DNA of 64,000 nt, from positions 1-64,000 of the forward strand of contig CAMWXJ010000006.1 of assembly GCA_947178215.1 (NCBI GenBank), read 5' to 3'. The stretch is from an uncultured Porphyromonadaceae bacterium (GTDB lineage: Bacteria > Bacteroidota > Bacteroidia > Bacteroidales > Muribaculaceae). The notes under the pieces are model-generated. The model saw only the letters and a list, made by a program, of their open reading frames with translations, was not told where the DNA came from and searched no databases. Shown here in pieces: positions 35,307-45,197 of this stretch (position 1 is the stretch's first letter; the number at the start of each line of letters is the position of its first letter). The translations under genes and the position numbers were made by a program.

Positions 35307-35723
35307 CTATTGAGGCATGTTTATACCCTCTATAAAAAATGATCTTTTTATAAGTTCGCCTGTTAAAACTTCATGTCCGCACGAAAATATATGAATGTTA
35401 TTTCCATCTAAAACTATTACACCCTCTTCTTTGGAGTTGTGCTCAGGAACATCATTTATCCATTTTTTGAACCTTTTAATCAAGTATTCAATTTTCTTTT
35501 GAACTGTCTTATAATCTGATTCTATAATAATTCGTGCGTTCTCAATCACAGAACGGTCTAAAGTATAATTAAGAAAATCCCTTACCATAGCACTGCATCC
35601 GCCAGGGGTAAATGTTGCGCCTTTAAATACCGTATTGGAATAATTCTCACAAATTTCACCACACAGTAGACCTGTTCTAGGATATGATGTATTGCCGATA
35701 CTAACCTTAGATAATATTATTTT
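35307..35723 (-). pseudogene. Unidentified reading frame, probably 5'-truncated
   Basis: A 93-residue frame begins at ATG 35588, but the same frame is open back to a stop at 35724-35726 and reads as ordinary protein ('GNTSYPRTGLLCGEICENY', 'GATFTPGGCSAMVRDFLNY'). Together that gives about 138 residues without a start near the left end, so the gene has probably lost its N-terminus or uses a non-ATG start. The product is lysine- and isoleucine-rich with a helical middle; no family recognised. Codon use is A+T-rich, unlike the backbone genes. Confidence 0.4.
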
Positions 35724-35809
35724 CTATCCATGTTGCAAAATTATGAAAATTCTATGAATTTACGTGTCTTTTTACCCACTTATATATAGCAGTAACTTCG
35801 TGGCAAAGT

Positions 35810-35817
35810 TAGTTTTG
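35810..35817 (+). promoter_or_regulatory. -7 box before the Clp-like relic
   Basis: TAGTTTTG is a perfect TAnnTTTG match and ends two bases before the relic's ATG at 35820. It may still fire toward the 3' end of the zeta toxin gene. Confidence 0.35.
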
Positions 35818-35819
35818 CC

Positions 35820-35935
35820 ATGTCCAAGACCGCATATTACATCTCACTCAAAGGCCACGTCGGAGGCTGAAATTTCAACCATTGCGACGTGACGTCGTGC
35901 TCAACGAAAACGGCGGCATGCAAGCTAATGTTCCG
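35820..35935 (+). pseudogene. Relic of a Clp-like (S14/S49) phage protease gene
   Basis: From ATG 35820: 'MSKTAYYISLKGHVGG', a TGA where Trp is expected, 'NFN', then a shift into another frame reading 'LRRDVVLNENGGMQANV'. The pieces together resemble the start of Clp-like head-maturation proteases of Bacteroidetes prophages (KGyvGGWnFn...). The rest is missing; the zeta toxin gene ends on the opposite strand here. Assignment is from memory of the family and is tentative. Confidence 0.4.
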
Positions 35936-36563
35936 AATTATAATTGCGCGCATCTTTCAATAGGGTTTGGGCCCATTCGGGGATATCGGTTGTGTATTGC
36001 TTTGCTATTTGACCATTAGTGAGACGGAATAGGGGGCGGGCGTCTGCATCGTCGATAGAGTTGTCGTAAACATAAAGTCGGTCTATTATCAAAGCAATAG
36101 TCTTACAATTCCTGATAGACTTATAATAGCGCGAGATAATTTTTTTGATTGGAACATCATGCCCGCCTTTCATTACTCTATTAGCAATACGCGAGGCATT
36201 GACTGTCGGATTCGCTGTTGAAATGAAAAATAATCTGATAAAGAAGCCTGCTTCTTTTGCTCGTATTACGAAATCGATTTTATCTTGGGCTGAAAAGACA
36301 GTCTCGAATACAAAGCTTTTCTTCTCGGCAAGACATCGCTCGCGAAGTTCAGAGCAATAGTTGGCTGCTTTTAATACGGCTGCCTCATTGTTCCAGTCTC
36401 CGAACATGTCTTTGGCAACCTGATCAGGATTGATATAAATGGTCCCTTCCGCCCACTCATGATGGAGAAACTTTTGGGTAATGGAAGTTTTGCCCGACCC
36501 ATTTGGTCCGGCAATTATAATCATTTCCGGTTTATGTTCAATGCTTGCCATTCCTGATTTCAT
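35925..36563 (-). CDS. Zeta-toxin family P-loop kinase
   Basis: 212 residues from 36563 (an internal Met at 36551 is an alternative start). Walker A motif GPNGSGKT at residues 19-26, then 'INPDQVA' and 'FVFETVFSAQDK', where family members hold substrate-binding and catalytic residues, and an Arg-rich lid 'ASRIANRVMKGGHDVP'. It belongs to the COG4185/zeta group. Zeta proteins of this type phosphorylate UDP-N-acetyl sugars and poison cell-wall synthesis in studied cases; this one is unproven. It overlaps the antitoxin gene by 26 bases or less, so the pair is co-translated. Confidence 0.82.
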   Translation of the reverse strand: MKSGMASIEHKPEMIIIAGPNGSGKTSITQKFLHHEWAEGTIYINPDQVAKDMFGDWNNEAAVLKAANYCSELRERCLAEKKSFVFETVFSAQDKIDFVIRAKEAGFFIRLFFISTANPTVNASRIANRVMKGGHDVPIKKIISRYYKSIRNCKTIALIIDRLYVYDNSIDDADARPLFRLTNGQIAKQYTTDIPEWAQTLLKDARNYNSEH

Positions 36564-36759
36564 TTATGCGGTCGGCCCATTTCGCCTCATCTGCTATCAT
36601 TTCTCGTCGCATATCATCCAGGTGCTTGTTGGCAGCTTCTTCATTGCTTTTTTTAGCATCTTCTGCCACTTCGCGCATAATTTGTGCAAGCATTTCGTCG
36701 GTCGGTTCCTTGCCGGAATTGAACCTATAGGCATTCATTTCAGCTTCTGACATATTCAT
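36538..36759 (-). CDS. Antitoxin of the zeta-type module
   Basis: 73 residues, highly charged and helical ('NEEAANKHLDDMRREMIADE'). It lies directly upstream of the zeta toxin gene and overlaps its start, the usual order of this toxin-antitoxin type. A broken homologue lies at 32177-32383. I do not match it to the Gram-positive epsilon antitoxin by sequence, so assignment rests on position and on the paired relic. Confidence 0.7.
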   Translation of the reverse strand: MNMSEAEMNAYRFNSGKEPTDEMLAQIMREVAEDAKKSNEEAANKHLDDMRREMIADEAKWADRINEIRNGKH

Positions 36760-36840
36760 AGAGAGATTAAGAAAGGCGGGGATTCCGATGATTCGAAATC
36801 CCCGCCTTGTTATTGAATTCTTATATTCAGTCGAAGGGGA

Positions 36841-39555
36841 TTAGTCTTCGATGGCGGCCTGGGCTGCGGCTACGCGAGCGATGGGCACGCGGTAGGGCGA
36901 GCAGCTGACGTAGTTCATGCCGAGCTTGGCGCAGAACTTCACGGACGAGGGTTCGCCGCCATGTTCGCCGCAGATGCCTACTTTGAGGTCGGCATTGGTC
37001 TTGCGGCCCTTTTCTACGCCCATGCGCACGAGCTGGCCTACGCCTTCCTGGTCGAGCACTTCGAAGGGATCGGTCTTGATGATGCCGTGCTCCTTGTAGA
37101 ATTTAAGGAACTTGGGAGCATCGTCGCGCGAGAAGCCGAATGTCATCTGAGTGAGGTCGTTGGTACCGAACGAGAAGAAGTCGGCTACGGTGGCTATCTG
37201 GTCGGCAACGAGAGCTGCACGGGGCACCTCAATCATTGTGCCTACCTTGTAGGGAATCGACACGCCCTTTTCTTCGAATACCTTGCCGGCCGTGATGTTG
37301 ATGACATCGGCCTGGTTCTGAATCTCTTTGAGCGAGCCTACGAGAGGTATCATGATTTCGGGGTGCACTTCAATGCCGCGCTGCTTGCATGCGATAGCGG
37401 CCTCGATGATGGCACGGGTCTGCATCTCGGTTATCTCGGGATAAGTGATGCCAAGACGGCAGCCACGGTGACCGAGCATGGGGTTGAACTCTTCGAGTGA
37501 ATCGACCTTGGCCTTGACTTCTTCGAGGGTGATGCCCATTTCTTCGGCCATAACCTTCTGAGTGGCGGTCTGGTGGGGTACGAACTCGTGCAGAGGGGGA
37601 TCGAGGAGACGGATTGTCACGCCGAAGCCGTCCATGGCCTCGAAGATGCCTTCGAAGTCACCGCGCTGCATCGGGAGGAGCTTGGCGAGAGCCACACGAC
37701 GGCCTTCGAGGTCGCTGGCGAGAATCATCTCGCGCACTGCCTTGATACGGTCGCCTTCAAAGAACATGTGCTCGGTGCGGCAAAGGCCGATACCCTGTGC
37801 GCCGAACTTGCGGGCCTGCTTGGCGTCGCGGGGTGAGTCGGCGTTGGTGCGGACGAGTGTCTTGGTGTACTTGGCAGCGAGGCTCATGATTGCGCCGAAG
37901 TCGCCGTCGAGCTCGGGCTCTACTGTGGGCACCTGGCCGGAGTAAACTTCGCCGGTGGAGCCGTTGAGCGAAATCCAGTCGCCTTCCTTGTAAACCTTGC
38001 CGTTCATTTCAAGGGTCTTGGCCTTATAGTCGATGCGGATTTCGCCGGCACCGCTGACGCAGCACTTACCCATACCGCGGGCAACAACGGCAGCATGGCT
38101 GGTCATACCGCCACGCATGGTGAGGATGCCCTGTGCCACGGCCATGCCGCGGAGGTCTTCGGGCGACGTCTCGATACGTACGAGCACAACTTTTTTCTTC
38201 TTCTCGGCCCAGGCCTCGGCGTCGTCGGCCGAGAACACAATCTGACCGGAAGCTGCGCCGGGCGATGCGGGAAGGCCCTTGGCGGCTACCACTGCCTTTT
38301 TGAGAGCGGCCTTGTCGAACACGGGGTGAAGGAGCTCGTCGAGCTTCTGGGGCTCCATACGGGTGAGCACAGTCTTCTCGTCGATTTCACCTGCGCGGAG
38401 AAGGTCCATGGCTATCTTGACCATGGCGGCGCCGGTGCGCTTGCCGTTACGGGTCTGGAGCATCCAGAGCTTGCCGTCCTGGATTGTGAACTCCATATCC
38501 TGCATATCCTTGTAGTGGTCTTCGAGACGGTGTGCGATGCCGATGAGCTCTGCGGCGCAGACGGGCATCGACTCTTCGAGCGAGGGATACTTCTCGGCGC
38601 GCTCCTCTTCGGAGATGCCTTGAAGCTTGGCCCAGCGACGCGAACCCTCGACAGTAATCTGCTGGGGGGTACGGATGCCGGCAACCACATCCTCGCCTTG
38701 AGCGTTGATGAGGTATTCGCCGTTAAAGATATTTTCGCCTGTGGCGGCGTCGCGCGAGAAAGCTACGCCGGTAGCGGAGTTGTCGCCCATGTTGCCGTAG
38801 ACCATAGCCTGTACATTGACGGCTGTGCCCCACTCTTCGGGGATCTGGTTCATGCGGCGGTAGAGGATAGCGCGCTCGTTCATCCAAGAGTCAAACACGG
38901 CGCAGATGCCACCCCAGAGCTGCTCCCAGGCATCTTCGGGGAAATCCTTGCCGGTGAAGTCCTTCACTGCGGCCTTGAAGAGCTTGACGAGCTCTTTGAG
39001 GTCGTCGACACCGAGCTCGGTGTCGAGCTTCACGCCCTTCTCTTCCTTTACCTTGTCCATTATCTCTTCGAAGGGGTCGATGTCGGCCTTCGACTTCGGC
39101 TTCATGCCGAGCACCACGTCGCCATACATCTGCACGAAACGGCGGTAGCTGTCCCAGGCGAAGCGGGGATTGCCGCTCTTTTCGGCGAGGCTCGCTACGG
39201 TGGCGTCGTTCATGCCGAGGTTGAGCACGGTATCCATCATGCCGGGCATCGAGGCGCGGGCGCCAGAACGCACGGATACGAGAAGAGGATTGGCGGGATC
39301 GTTGAATTTCTTGCCGGTGAGGTTCTCGACGTGTGCAATGGCATCATGTACTTCATTGTTGATACGCTTCACCACTTCGTCGCGGCCATACTGGGTATAT
39401 TCAGTACATACTTCGGTCGTGATGGTAAAGCCGGGAGGCACGGGCATCCCGAGGAGATTCATCTCGGCCAAGTTGGCACCTTTACCGCCAAGGAGGTTGC
39501 GGTCTGATGCCTTACCTTCGGCTTTGCCGTCGCCAAATGTATAGACTCTTTTCAT
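36841..39555 (-). CDS. ppdK: Pyruvate, phosphate dikinase
   Basis: Interconverts pyruvate, ATP and phosphate with phosphoenolpyruvate, AMP and pyrophosphate. 904 residues, within the usual range. The N-terminal nucleotide-binding domain starts with 'LLGGKGANLAEMN'; the central phospho-His domain contains 'TMRGGMTSHAAVVARGMGKCCV' (in part), whose His is phosphorylated; the C-terminal PEP-utilising barrel has 'GLCRTEHMFF' and 'FSFGTNDLTQMTFGFSRDD'. It is a single gene with an own promoter, and its 3' end may have served as an integration target (see 34624-34654). Confidence 0.97.
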   Translation of the reverse strand: MKRVYTFGDGKAEGKASDRNLLGGKGANLAEMNLLGMPVPPGFTITTEVCTEYTQYGRDEVVKRINNEVHDAIAHVENLTGKKFNDPANPLLVSVRSGARASMPGMMDTVLNLGMNDATVASLAEKSGNPRFAWDSYRRFVQMYGDVVLGMKPKSKADIDPFEEIMDKVKEEKGVKLDTELGVDDLKELVKLFKAAVKDFTGKDFPEDAWEQLWGGICAVFDSWMNERAILYRRMNQIPEEWGTAVNVQAMVYGNMGDNSATGVAFSRDAATGENIFNGEYLINAQGEDVVAGIRTPQQITVEGSRRWAKLQGISEEERAEKYPSLEESMPVCAAELIGIAHRLEDHYKDMQDMEFTIQDGKLWMLQTRNGKRTGAAMVKIAMDLLRAGEIDEKTVLTRMEPQKLDELLHPVFDKAALKKAVVAAKGLPASPGAASGQIVFSADDAEAWAEKKKKVVLVRIETSPEDLRGMAVAQGILTMRGGMTSHAAVVARGMGKCCVSGAGEIRIDYKAKTLEMNGKVYKEGDWISLNGSTGEVYSGQVPTVEPELDGDFGAIMSLAAKYTKTLVRTNADSPRDAKQARKFGAQGIGLCRTEHMFFEGDRIKAVREMILASDLEGRRVALAKLLPMQRGDFEGIFEAMDGFGVTIRLLDPPLHEFVPHQTATQKVMAEEMGITLEEVKAKVDSLEEFNPMLGHRGCRLGITYPEITEMQTRAIIEAAIACKQRGIEVHPEIMIPLVGSLKEIQNQADVINITAGKVFEEKGVSIPYKVGTMIEVPRAALVADQIATVADFFSFGTNDLTQMTFGFSRDDAPKFLKFYKEHGIIKTDPFEVLDQEGVGQLVRMGVEKGRKTNADLKVGICGEHGGEPSSVKFCAKLGMNYVSCSPYRVPIARVAAAQAAIED

Positions 39556-39642
39556 TAGATTGGGAAATATTATGGTTTGATATTGTTAAAGTCAGTCATC
39601 AATGGTCATGGGGGACTGGGGCATGCACTCTATGCCACTCCG

Positions 39643-39650
39643 CAAATTTA
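39643..39650 (-). promoter_or_regulatory. -7 box before ppdK
   Basis: On the minus strand this reads TAAATTTG, a perfect TAnnTTTG match, about 90 bases before the ppdK ATG. The -33 element is weak. Confidence 0.45.
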
Positions 39651-39784
39651 GACATTTTCCCCAACTTCCGAAAGCTTTTGACTAATTTTTTGATACTTCG
39701 CCAACTGTTAACATGGCGATTTAACAGACCGGGCCGCGCACATGCAGTGCGCGGCCCGGCTGAGTGGATATATGTCGCGGCGGC

Positions 39785-40921
39785 TCACACGGCGGGTTCC
39801 GGAGCAGCTGCTACCGGCGCCGACTGCGCGTCGAGGCGCGAGAGTGCGAAATTGTAGGCTCCCACAGATATGGCTTTCGAGGCGCCAATCTGCGTCATGG
39901 CCACACCGGTGCGCTTCATCGGGTCGTAGATAACCTTACGATCGGTGCCGGGTACGGTTATCTCGCGCGATTCGCCGGCCACAAACTCGGCAAACTCGGC
40001 CTCGTCGTCGAGGTCAAACACCCGCATCGGTATGCGGCCTATTACGTCGCCCGACAGGGTCCTGAGCTTGGAGCGCATCTCTTCGAGCAGGGCGGGACGA
40101 ATATACTTCATGGCGCCGGTGAGGCCGCCGCCCACGACCACGATTGCGTCCATGAGCGTCACGGCTGTGGCAAACACGTCGCCGGCAACCTTGCCGAAGC
40201 TTGCAAATGCCTTGCGAGCCGCCTCGGCGTTACCCTCCTTGCGGCCTTCGGCGATGAGGAAGATGTCGTAGGGCTGGAGGCTCGGGTCGTCAACACCGCT
40301 GAGCTCGGCATATACGCGCTTCACGGCTCTGATTGCCGCGCCGTCCTCGGCGATGTCGGTGGGGTCGAGGATATTGCGCAGGCAGAAGCACTCTACGCAT
40401 GAGTTGTTGCCCTGATTCAGCTGACCGTTTATTACCTCGCCGATGCCGAGGCCGGTGCCGAAAGTGAAGCCTATAAGATTCTTGTAGACCTTGTGGCCGC
40501 CAAGCTCGGATATGCGACGGTTGATAGCCGGGAGCATGCCGCCGGTGGCCTCGCCGAAAGCGTAGAGGTCACCGTCGTTGTTGATGAACACGGGCACGCC
40601 AAACTTCTCTTGCAAGAACGGGCCGAGGGCCACGCCATCGCGGAACGACGGGAAGTTGGGCAGATAGCCGCCGATTATGCCGTTGGGATAGTCGGCGGGG
40701 CCTGGGAACGCGAAGCTGATTGCCACGGGCTTCTCTGCAAGCCGGTCGAAGATACGGGTGAAGCCTTCGACCATGGCGCCGAGACACTTGTCGAGGTCCT
40801 GCGCCTGCGAAGGCAGAGTGATAGGCTCGGTGATAAACTCGCAGCCCTTCATCGCGCCAAACACCAGGTTGGTGCCTCCGGCATCGAGAGTCGCTACAAT
40901 GCGGTTGTCAAAACGGTACAT
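39785..40921 (-). CDS. ROK-family sugar kinase
   Basis: 378 residues. The N-terminal phosphate-binding loop 'VATLDAGGTNLVFGAM' and 'SFAFPGPADYPNG' fit the ROK actin-like fold, and 'FINNDGDLYAFGEA' includes the catalytic Asp. The kinase motif 'FGTGLGIGEVINGQLNQG' is present. The usual zinc-site His-Cys cluster of ROK proteins (GEIGHM...CxCGxxGC) is replaced by 'SCVECFCLRNIL', so zinc binding is uncertain. It is the last gene of the mannose operon, four bases after manA, so it probably phosphorylates mannose or GlcNAc released from N-glycans (inference). Confidence 0.82.
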   Translation of the reverse strand: MYRFDNRIVATLDAGGTNLVFGAMKGCEFITEPITLPSQAQDLDKCLGAMVEGFTRIFDRLAEKPVAISFAFPGPADYPNGIIGGYLPNFPSFRDGVALGPFLQEKFGVPVFINNDGDLYAFGEATGGMLPAINRRISELGGHKVYKNLIGFTFGTGLGIGEVINGQLNQGNNSCVECFCLRNILDPTDIAEDGAAIRAVKRVYAELSGVDDPSLQPYDIFLIAEGRKEGNAEAARKAFASFGKVAGDVFATAVTLMDAIVVVGGGLTGAMKYIRPALLEEMRSKLRTLSGDVIGRIPMRVFDLDDEAEFAEFVAGESREITVPGTDRKVIYDPMKRTGVAMTQIGASKAISVGAYNFALSRLDAQSAPVAAAPEPAV

Positions 40922-40925
40922 GGTA

Positions 40926-41909
40926 TTATCGGATAAATGTGGTTACAATCTTGCAGTCGCCCTCTACGGTGACTTCGGGCATCGTGGCGGGGATGAGTGC
41001 GGCATAGCCCTTGGCCAAAATAGTGACACGGCCCTCGGCGTCGACAAGACGGGCGTCGCCCTCGACTGCCACCACTATGGTAAAGGAGTCGCGGGCTGCG
41101 AGGTCGATTTTCATGCAGCCCTTAACGTCGGCGAAAGTGGTGGTGAAGAAGTCGCTGTCGGCAATCACCTCCTCCACGCATGTAGTCTCGTCCTTGATAT
41201 GGGTCGGTGCGGCGCCGGTGGTGTCCTTGAAATTGACGGCGGCAACCGATTCCTCGACATGGAGCTGACGGGGATTGCCCTGGGCGTCGCGTCGATCGTA
41301 GTCGTATATGCGGTAGGTTATGTCGCTCGACTGCTGTATTTCAAGCACGAAGTTGCCCTTGCCTATTGCGTGTACGCGGCCGGCAGGGAGGAAGAACACA
41401 TCGCCGGGCCGGGTGTAGTATTTGCCGAGCACATCCACGATAGTGTTGTCGGCGATGCGGCGGCGATACTCCTCGGCAGTAATCTCGGTGTTGAAGCCGG
41501 CGAAGAGATACGCTCCTTCGGCGGGGTCGACGCTCACCCACATCTCGGTCTTGCCGGGACAGTTGTGACGCTCGCGGGCGAGCTTATCGTCGGGATGCAC
41601 CTGTATCGACAGGTCGTCGGCCGAGTCGATGAACTTGATGAGCAGGGGGAAGTCATGACCGTAGACACCAGTGAGGCGTAAGCCCATAATCTCCTCGCCG
41701 TGCTCGTCCATGAGAGTACGGAAGCTGACGCCCTTGTACTCGCCGTCAGCGATGACCGATTCGTGACCAGGCACACACGAGAGCTCCCAGCTCTCGCCCA
41801 CTTTGTCGCCCTGCGACGGCAGACCTTTGAATGCGGCGATACGTTTGCCGCCCCAAATTACGCTCTTGAACTGAGGTATGAATGTAAGAATTGGAAAGGA
41901 GGTGTTCAT
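40926..41909 (-). CDS. manA: Mannose-6-phosphate isomerase, class I
   Basis: Converts mannose 6-phosphate to fructose 6-phosphate. 327 residues, the short Bacteroidetes/Firmicutes form. The cupin core holds the metal ligands: 'SIQVHPDD' (Gln, His, about 100), 'GKTEMWV' (Glu) and the later 'LPAGRVHAIGKGN' (His). Spacing of 4 bases to the ROK gene and 7 bases to the GH92 gene shows an operon. Its place between an alpha-mannosidase and a sugar kinase supports mannose as the sugar being fed into glycolysis. Confidence 0.92.
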   Translation of the reverse strand: MNTSFPILTFIPQFKSVIWGGKRIAAFKGLPSQGDKVGESWELSCVPGHESVIADGEYKGVSFRTLMDEHGEEIMGLRLTGVYGHDFPLLIKFIDSADDLSIQVHPDDKLARERHNCPGKTEMWVSVDPAEGAYLFAGFNTEITAEEYRRRIADNTIVDVLGKYYTRPGDVFFLPAGRVHAIGKGNFVLEIQQSSDITYRIYDYDRRDAQGNPRQLHVEESVAAVNFKDTTGAAPTHIKDETTCVEEVIADSDFFTTTFADVKGCMKIDLAARDSFTIVVAVEGDARLVDAEGRVTILAKGYAALIPATMPEVTVEGDCKIVTTFIR

Positions 41910-41916
41910 AGATATT

Positions 41917-44160
41917 TTATTCTGTTGTCGTAAATTTCAGTTTTTTGCCTTTGACAAGGTCGGAGTGGCTTATGCGGTAGGGCACCTTGCGGCCGTCGAG
42001 AGTGATTGAGGCCTTGCCTCCCTTCTCTTTCTCTATTACAAGGGTGTCGTTGCCGTGCACGGCGGGGTCGAGCTTGATAGTCACGCGGTCGAATGTCGGA
42101 GTCACGAGAGTGTACTCGGGCACACCGGGAATATCGGGATAGAAGCCCATCATTGAGAACACGGCCCATGCCGACATGGTGCCGGTGTCGTCGTTGCCGG
42201 GGATACCGTCGGGGTTGACGGTAAAGAACTTGTGGAGCAGCGAGTCGACCGTCGCTGAGGTGCGCCACTCCTCGCCCTTTATCTGCGAGAAGAGATAGGG
42301 GTAGGCTATGTCGGGCTCATTGGCTGGATCGTAGAGGCCGTCCTCAAACACCTTGACAAGCTTGTTGGTAAACGCTTTATTGCCTCCCATGATTTTTACG
42401 AGACCTTTCACGTCGTGGGGCACGAAGAAAGTGTAGTTCCACGCGGAGCCCTCGTGAAATCCGGGCACCTCCTCGAAGTTCTCGCCCTGACGGGGGTTGA
42501 ACGGCGTGAGGAACGTGCCGTCGGCGTTAAGCGGACGCAGGGTGCCGCTCTCCTTGGAGTAATAGTTGCGCCAGCCGGCGGCGCGCTCGCGCAGTGCCTT
42601 GGCAAACTCCTTGTCGCCGCGCTCCTCGGCCAGCCATGCGAGCGCGTTGTCGGCCACATAATATTCAAGTGCGTGGCTCACGGAGTTATCGCCAGAGAAG
42701 TCGCCGGCAAAGAATCCAAGCGGTATGTAGCCTTTCTCAACATAGGGGTCGATGTCGGGGCGCATGGGATTGTCCTTGCCCGGCGTTGTGGCCGATTTCA
42801 CCATTGCCTCGTAGGCGGCATCGATATCGAAGTCGGTGAGACCTTTTCGCCAGGTGTCGACGATAACCGGTATGGCGGGGTCGCCCTCCATGGTGAACGT
42901 CTCGCGGCCAAACAGCTCCCACTTCGGTAGCCAGCCCCATTCTTTCGACATATCCACCATGCTTCGCACCATGCCAATCTGCTTCTCGGGGTAGACAAGC
43001 GTCATGAGCTGGTGGAAGTTGCGGTAGGTGTCCCAGAGCGAGAACACGGTGTAGCGGTCGCCATCGGCAGTGGTGAGAATCTCGTTGCCCTCCATTGCCG
43101 GATACTGCCCGTTGACGTCTTGGAGAATGTTTGGGTGGATGAGGGTATGGTAGAGCGCCGTGTAGAACACGGTATTCTCGTCGGGGGTGCCCCCCTCGAC
43201 CTTTATGCGCGAGAGCTGGTCGTTCCACTCCTTGCGGGCTGCGGCGCGGAGGCCGTCGAACGTGGTGCCGTCCGGCTGCTCGGCGTCAAGGTTCTGACGT
43301 GCGTTGTCTTCGCTCACAAACGACACGCCCATCGACACCTCTATCTGTTCGCCGGCGGTGGTGTCGTAGCAGTAGTACACGCCCACGTCATCGCCTGCCA
43401 TGGTCTTGCCGTAGTCGGGATAGAGCTTGTATTTGCCGCTGGTGTTGTCCCAGGCCGCCTCGGCGGTCATTGGGCGCTGTTTTTTCCAGAAGCCCTCCTC
43501 GGCAGGCTTGCGACTCACACGCATCACGAAGTAAATCGGGAACACGGCTCCGGAATTGTAGCAGAACGTACCGAGCAGCTTGCAGCCGCCAATCTCGGTG
43601 TCGGAGATACGGTGTACCGTGGCGCCGGTCTCGTTGGTAAGGCCCTCGCCGAGGTTGAGCAGGATGTTGCTCTTGCCCTCGGGGAAGGTGAAACGGATGC
43701 GGCCTGTGCGCTTAGTGGCCGTTACCTCGGCCCTGATGTCGTATTTGTCAAACTCGACCTTGTACCAGCCGGGCGACGCTTCCTCGCCATGATAGGCCGA
43801 CCCGTAGTTGTGGTAGTCGACATCGAGCGTGCCTGTGGTCGCCATTACGAGCAACGAGCCTACTTCGGGGCAGCCCACACCACTCAGATTCACGTGCGAG
43901 AAGCCTGTCATGTATGAGTTGGTGTGCTCGTAGGGGGTCGACCACCAGCGGCTATCCTTGTCGAACCTGTTGGTATCGGACCCCATGACATTGAAGGGCG
44001 ACACCGACATCAGGCCGTTGGGTGTGACAGCTCCGGGGTTGGTTGTGCCGAAATTAGTGGTGCCGATAAACGGGTTGACCCAGTCGACGGGGTCTTTAGC
44101 CTGCATCACCGTCACCGAAGCGGCGGCAACCAGACACATCAGGGCCTTGGCTTTATTCAT
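41917..44160 (-). CDS. GH92 alpha-mannosidase
   Basis: 747 residues with a signal peptide (about 1-21). GH92 exo-alpha-mannosidases are Ca2+-dependent and trim alpha-1,2/1,3/1,6 mannose from N-glycans. The N-terminal sandwich starts '[11 protein letters not shown]...PGAVTPNG', typical of the family. The catalytic (alpha/alpha)6 barrel has the acid-Glu motif '[15 protein letters not shown]' (about 555) and '[24 protein letters not shown]' (in part, about 660), where the family usually has GNDDxGQMS; Gln is replaced by Thr. Overlaps GH130 by four bases. Confidence 0.93.
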   Translation of the reverse strand: MNKAKALMCLVAAASVTVMQAKDPVDWVNPFIGTTNFGTTNPGAVTPNGLMSVSPFNVMGSDTNRFDKDSRWWSTPYEHTNSYMTGFSHVNLSGVGCPEVGSLLVMATTGTLDVDYHNYGSAYHGEEASPGWYKVEFDKYDIRAEVTATKRTGRIRFTFPEGKSNILLNLGEGLTNETGATVHRISDTEIGGCKLLGTFCYNSGAVFPIYFVMRVSRKPAEEGFWKKQRPMTAEAAWDNTSGKYKLYPDYGKTMAGDDVGVYYCYDTTAGEQIEVSMGVSFVSEDNARQNLDAEQPDGTTFDGLRAAARKEWNDQLSRIKVEGGTPDENTVFYTALYHTLIHPNILQDVNGQYPAMEGNEILTTADGDRYTVFSLWDTYRNFHQLMTLVYPEKQIGMVRSMVDMSKEWGWLPKWELFGRETFTMEGDPAIPVIVDTWRKGLTDFDIDAAYEAMVKSATTPGKDNPMRPDIDPYVEKGYIPLGFFAGDFSGDNSVSHALEYYVADNALAWLAEERGDKEFAKALRERAAGWRNYYSKESGTLRPLNADGTFLTPFNPRQGENFEEVPGFHEGSAWNYTFFVPHDVKGLVKIMGGNKAFTNKLVKVFEDGLYDPANEPDIAYPYLFSQIKGEEWRTSATVDSLLHKFFTVNPDGIPGNDDTGTMSAWAVFSMMGFYPDIPGVPEYTLVTPTFDRVTIKLDPAVHGNDTLVIEKEKGGKASITLDGRKVPYRISHSDLVKGKKLKFTTTE

Positions 44161-45128
44161 ACAGAGTGTGTTTTGACGAAGTCGATTATCTCAGAGATGC
44201 GTCCGAAAGCCAGACACACGCAGGTGTCGGCGGCTCCGTAATATACGGTTACCTTGTCGCCATCGGTAAGGGCGGCGCAGGGGAACACCACATTGGGCAC
44301 GTCGCCGGCGGTCTCGTAGGGAGCGGCCGGGGCGAGCAGATAGGGCTGTGTGCGGTAGAGCACTTTCGATGGGTCCTCGCGGTCGAGTATGGCGGCACCC
44401 ATGCTGTAACGGAAGCCGTTGCAGGTGGTGATTACGCCGTGGTAGAACATCAGCCAGCCCTCGTCGGTGGCGATAGGCACTGAGCCGGCGCCTACCTTGG
44501 TGCACTGCCAGGCGCTGAGCTCGAAGGGGGTGGGGCTCATAACATGACGGTGCTCGCCCCAGTAGACCATGTCGGGGCTGTAACTAATCCAGATGTCGCC
44601 GAAAGGGGTGTGCCCGTTGTCGCTCGGGCGCGAGAGCATGGCGTACTTGCCGTTGACTTTCTCGGGGAGCAGCACACCGTTGCGGTTGAACGGCAAGAAG
44701 GCGTTCTCGCACTGGAAAAACTCCTTGAAGTCGAAAGTATAGCCTATGCCGATTGTGGGGCCATGGTAACCGTTGCACCAGGTAATCCAGTAGCGGTCCT
44801 CGATGAAGGTGACGCGGGGGTCGTACTTGTAGGCGCTGTCAATCATTCTGGTGTTGCCGGGTTTGAACACGATAGGCTCGTGGTTGATTTTCCAGTCTAC
44901 GGCGTTGTCGCTGAAACCGGCGAAGATATTCATCTGCACCGAACGGTTGTCGCAACGGAACACTCCGGCAAAGCCATCGCCGAAAGGCACTACGGCGCTG
45001 TTGAAGATACTGTTGGAGGTGGGAATTGCGTAGCGGTCGATGATAGGATTGGCATCGTAGCGCCACATCACCTCGTTACATCCGGCAGGACGCTCCTGCC
45101 AGGGTATTTTAGGAGTGGTTGTATTCAT
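44157..45128 (-). CDS. GH130 beta-mannoside phosphorylase
   Basis: 323 residues, no signal peptide, so cytoplasmic. GH130 enzymes split beta-1,4-mannosides with phosphate, releasing mannose 1-phosphate. The five-bladed propeller shows '[25 protein letters not shown]' (in part) with the catalytic-region YDPR, and '[13 protein letters not shown]' near the phosphate site. Sequence and the GH92/MFS neighbours resemble N-glycan loci where it acts on Man-beta-1,4-GlcNAc, so I favour that substrate over mannosyl-glucose. Start of the four-gene run that overlaps GH92 (ATGA). Confidence 0.9.
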   Translation of the reverse strand: MNTTTPKIPWQERPAGCNEVMWRYDANPIIDRYAIPTSNSIFNSAVVPFGDGFAGVFRCDNRSVQMNIFAGFSDNAVDWKINHEPIVFKPGNTRMIDSAYKYDPRVTFIEDRYWITWCNGYHGPTIGIGYTFDFKEFFQCENAFLPFNRNGVLLPEKVNGKYAMLSRPSDNGHTPFGDIWISYSPDMVYWGEHRHVMSPTPFELSAWQCTKVGAGSVPIATDEGWLMFYHGVITTCNGFRYSMGAAILDREDPSKVLYRTQPYLLAPAAPYETAGDVPNVVFPCAALTDGDKVTVYYGAADTCVCLAFGRISEIIDFVKTHSV

Positions 45129-45197
45129 TCTTTGTAGTTTGTGGTGGTTTTCTAAGTCAGTATATTATTCAATACAGAGTATATTTACACGGGATGA

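Noticed and set aside
38095-39507. A 470-codon open frame opposite ppdK
   Set aside because: It lies antisense to a certain gene. The GC-skewed codon use of ppdK keeps the opposite frame open, and the translation shows no family features.
43012-43917. 301-codon frame opposite GH92
   Set aside because: Antisense shadow of a conserved gene; no motifs.
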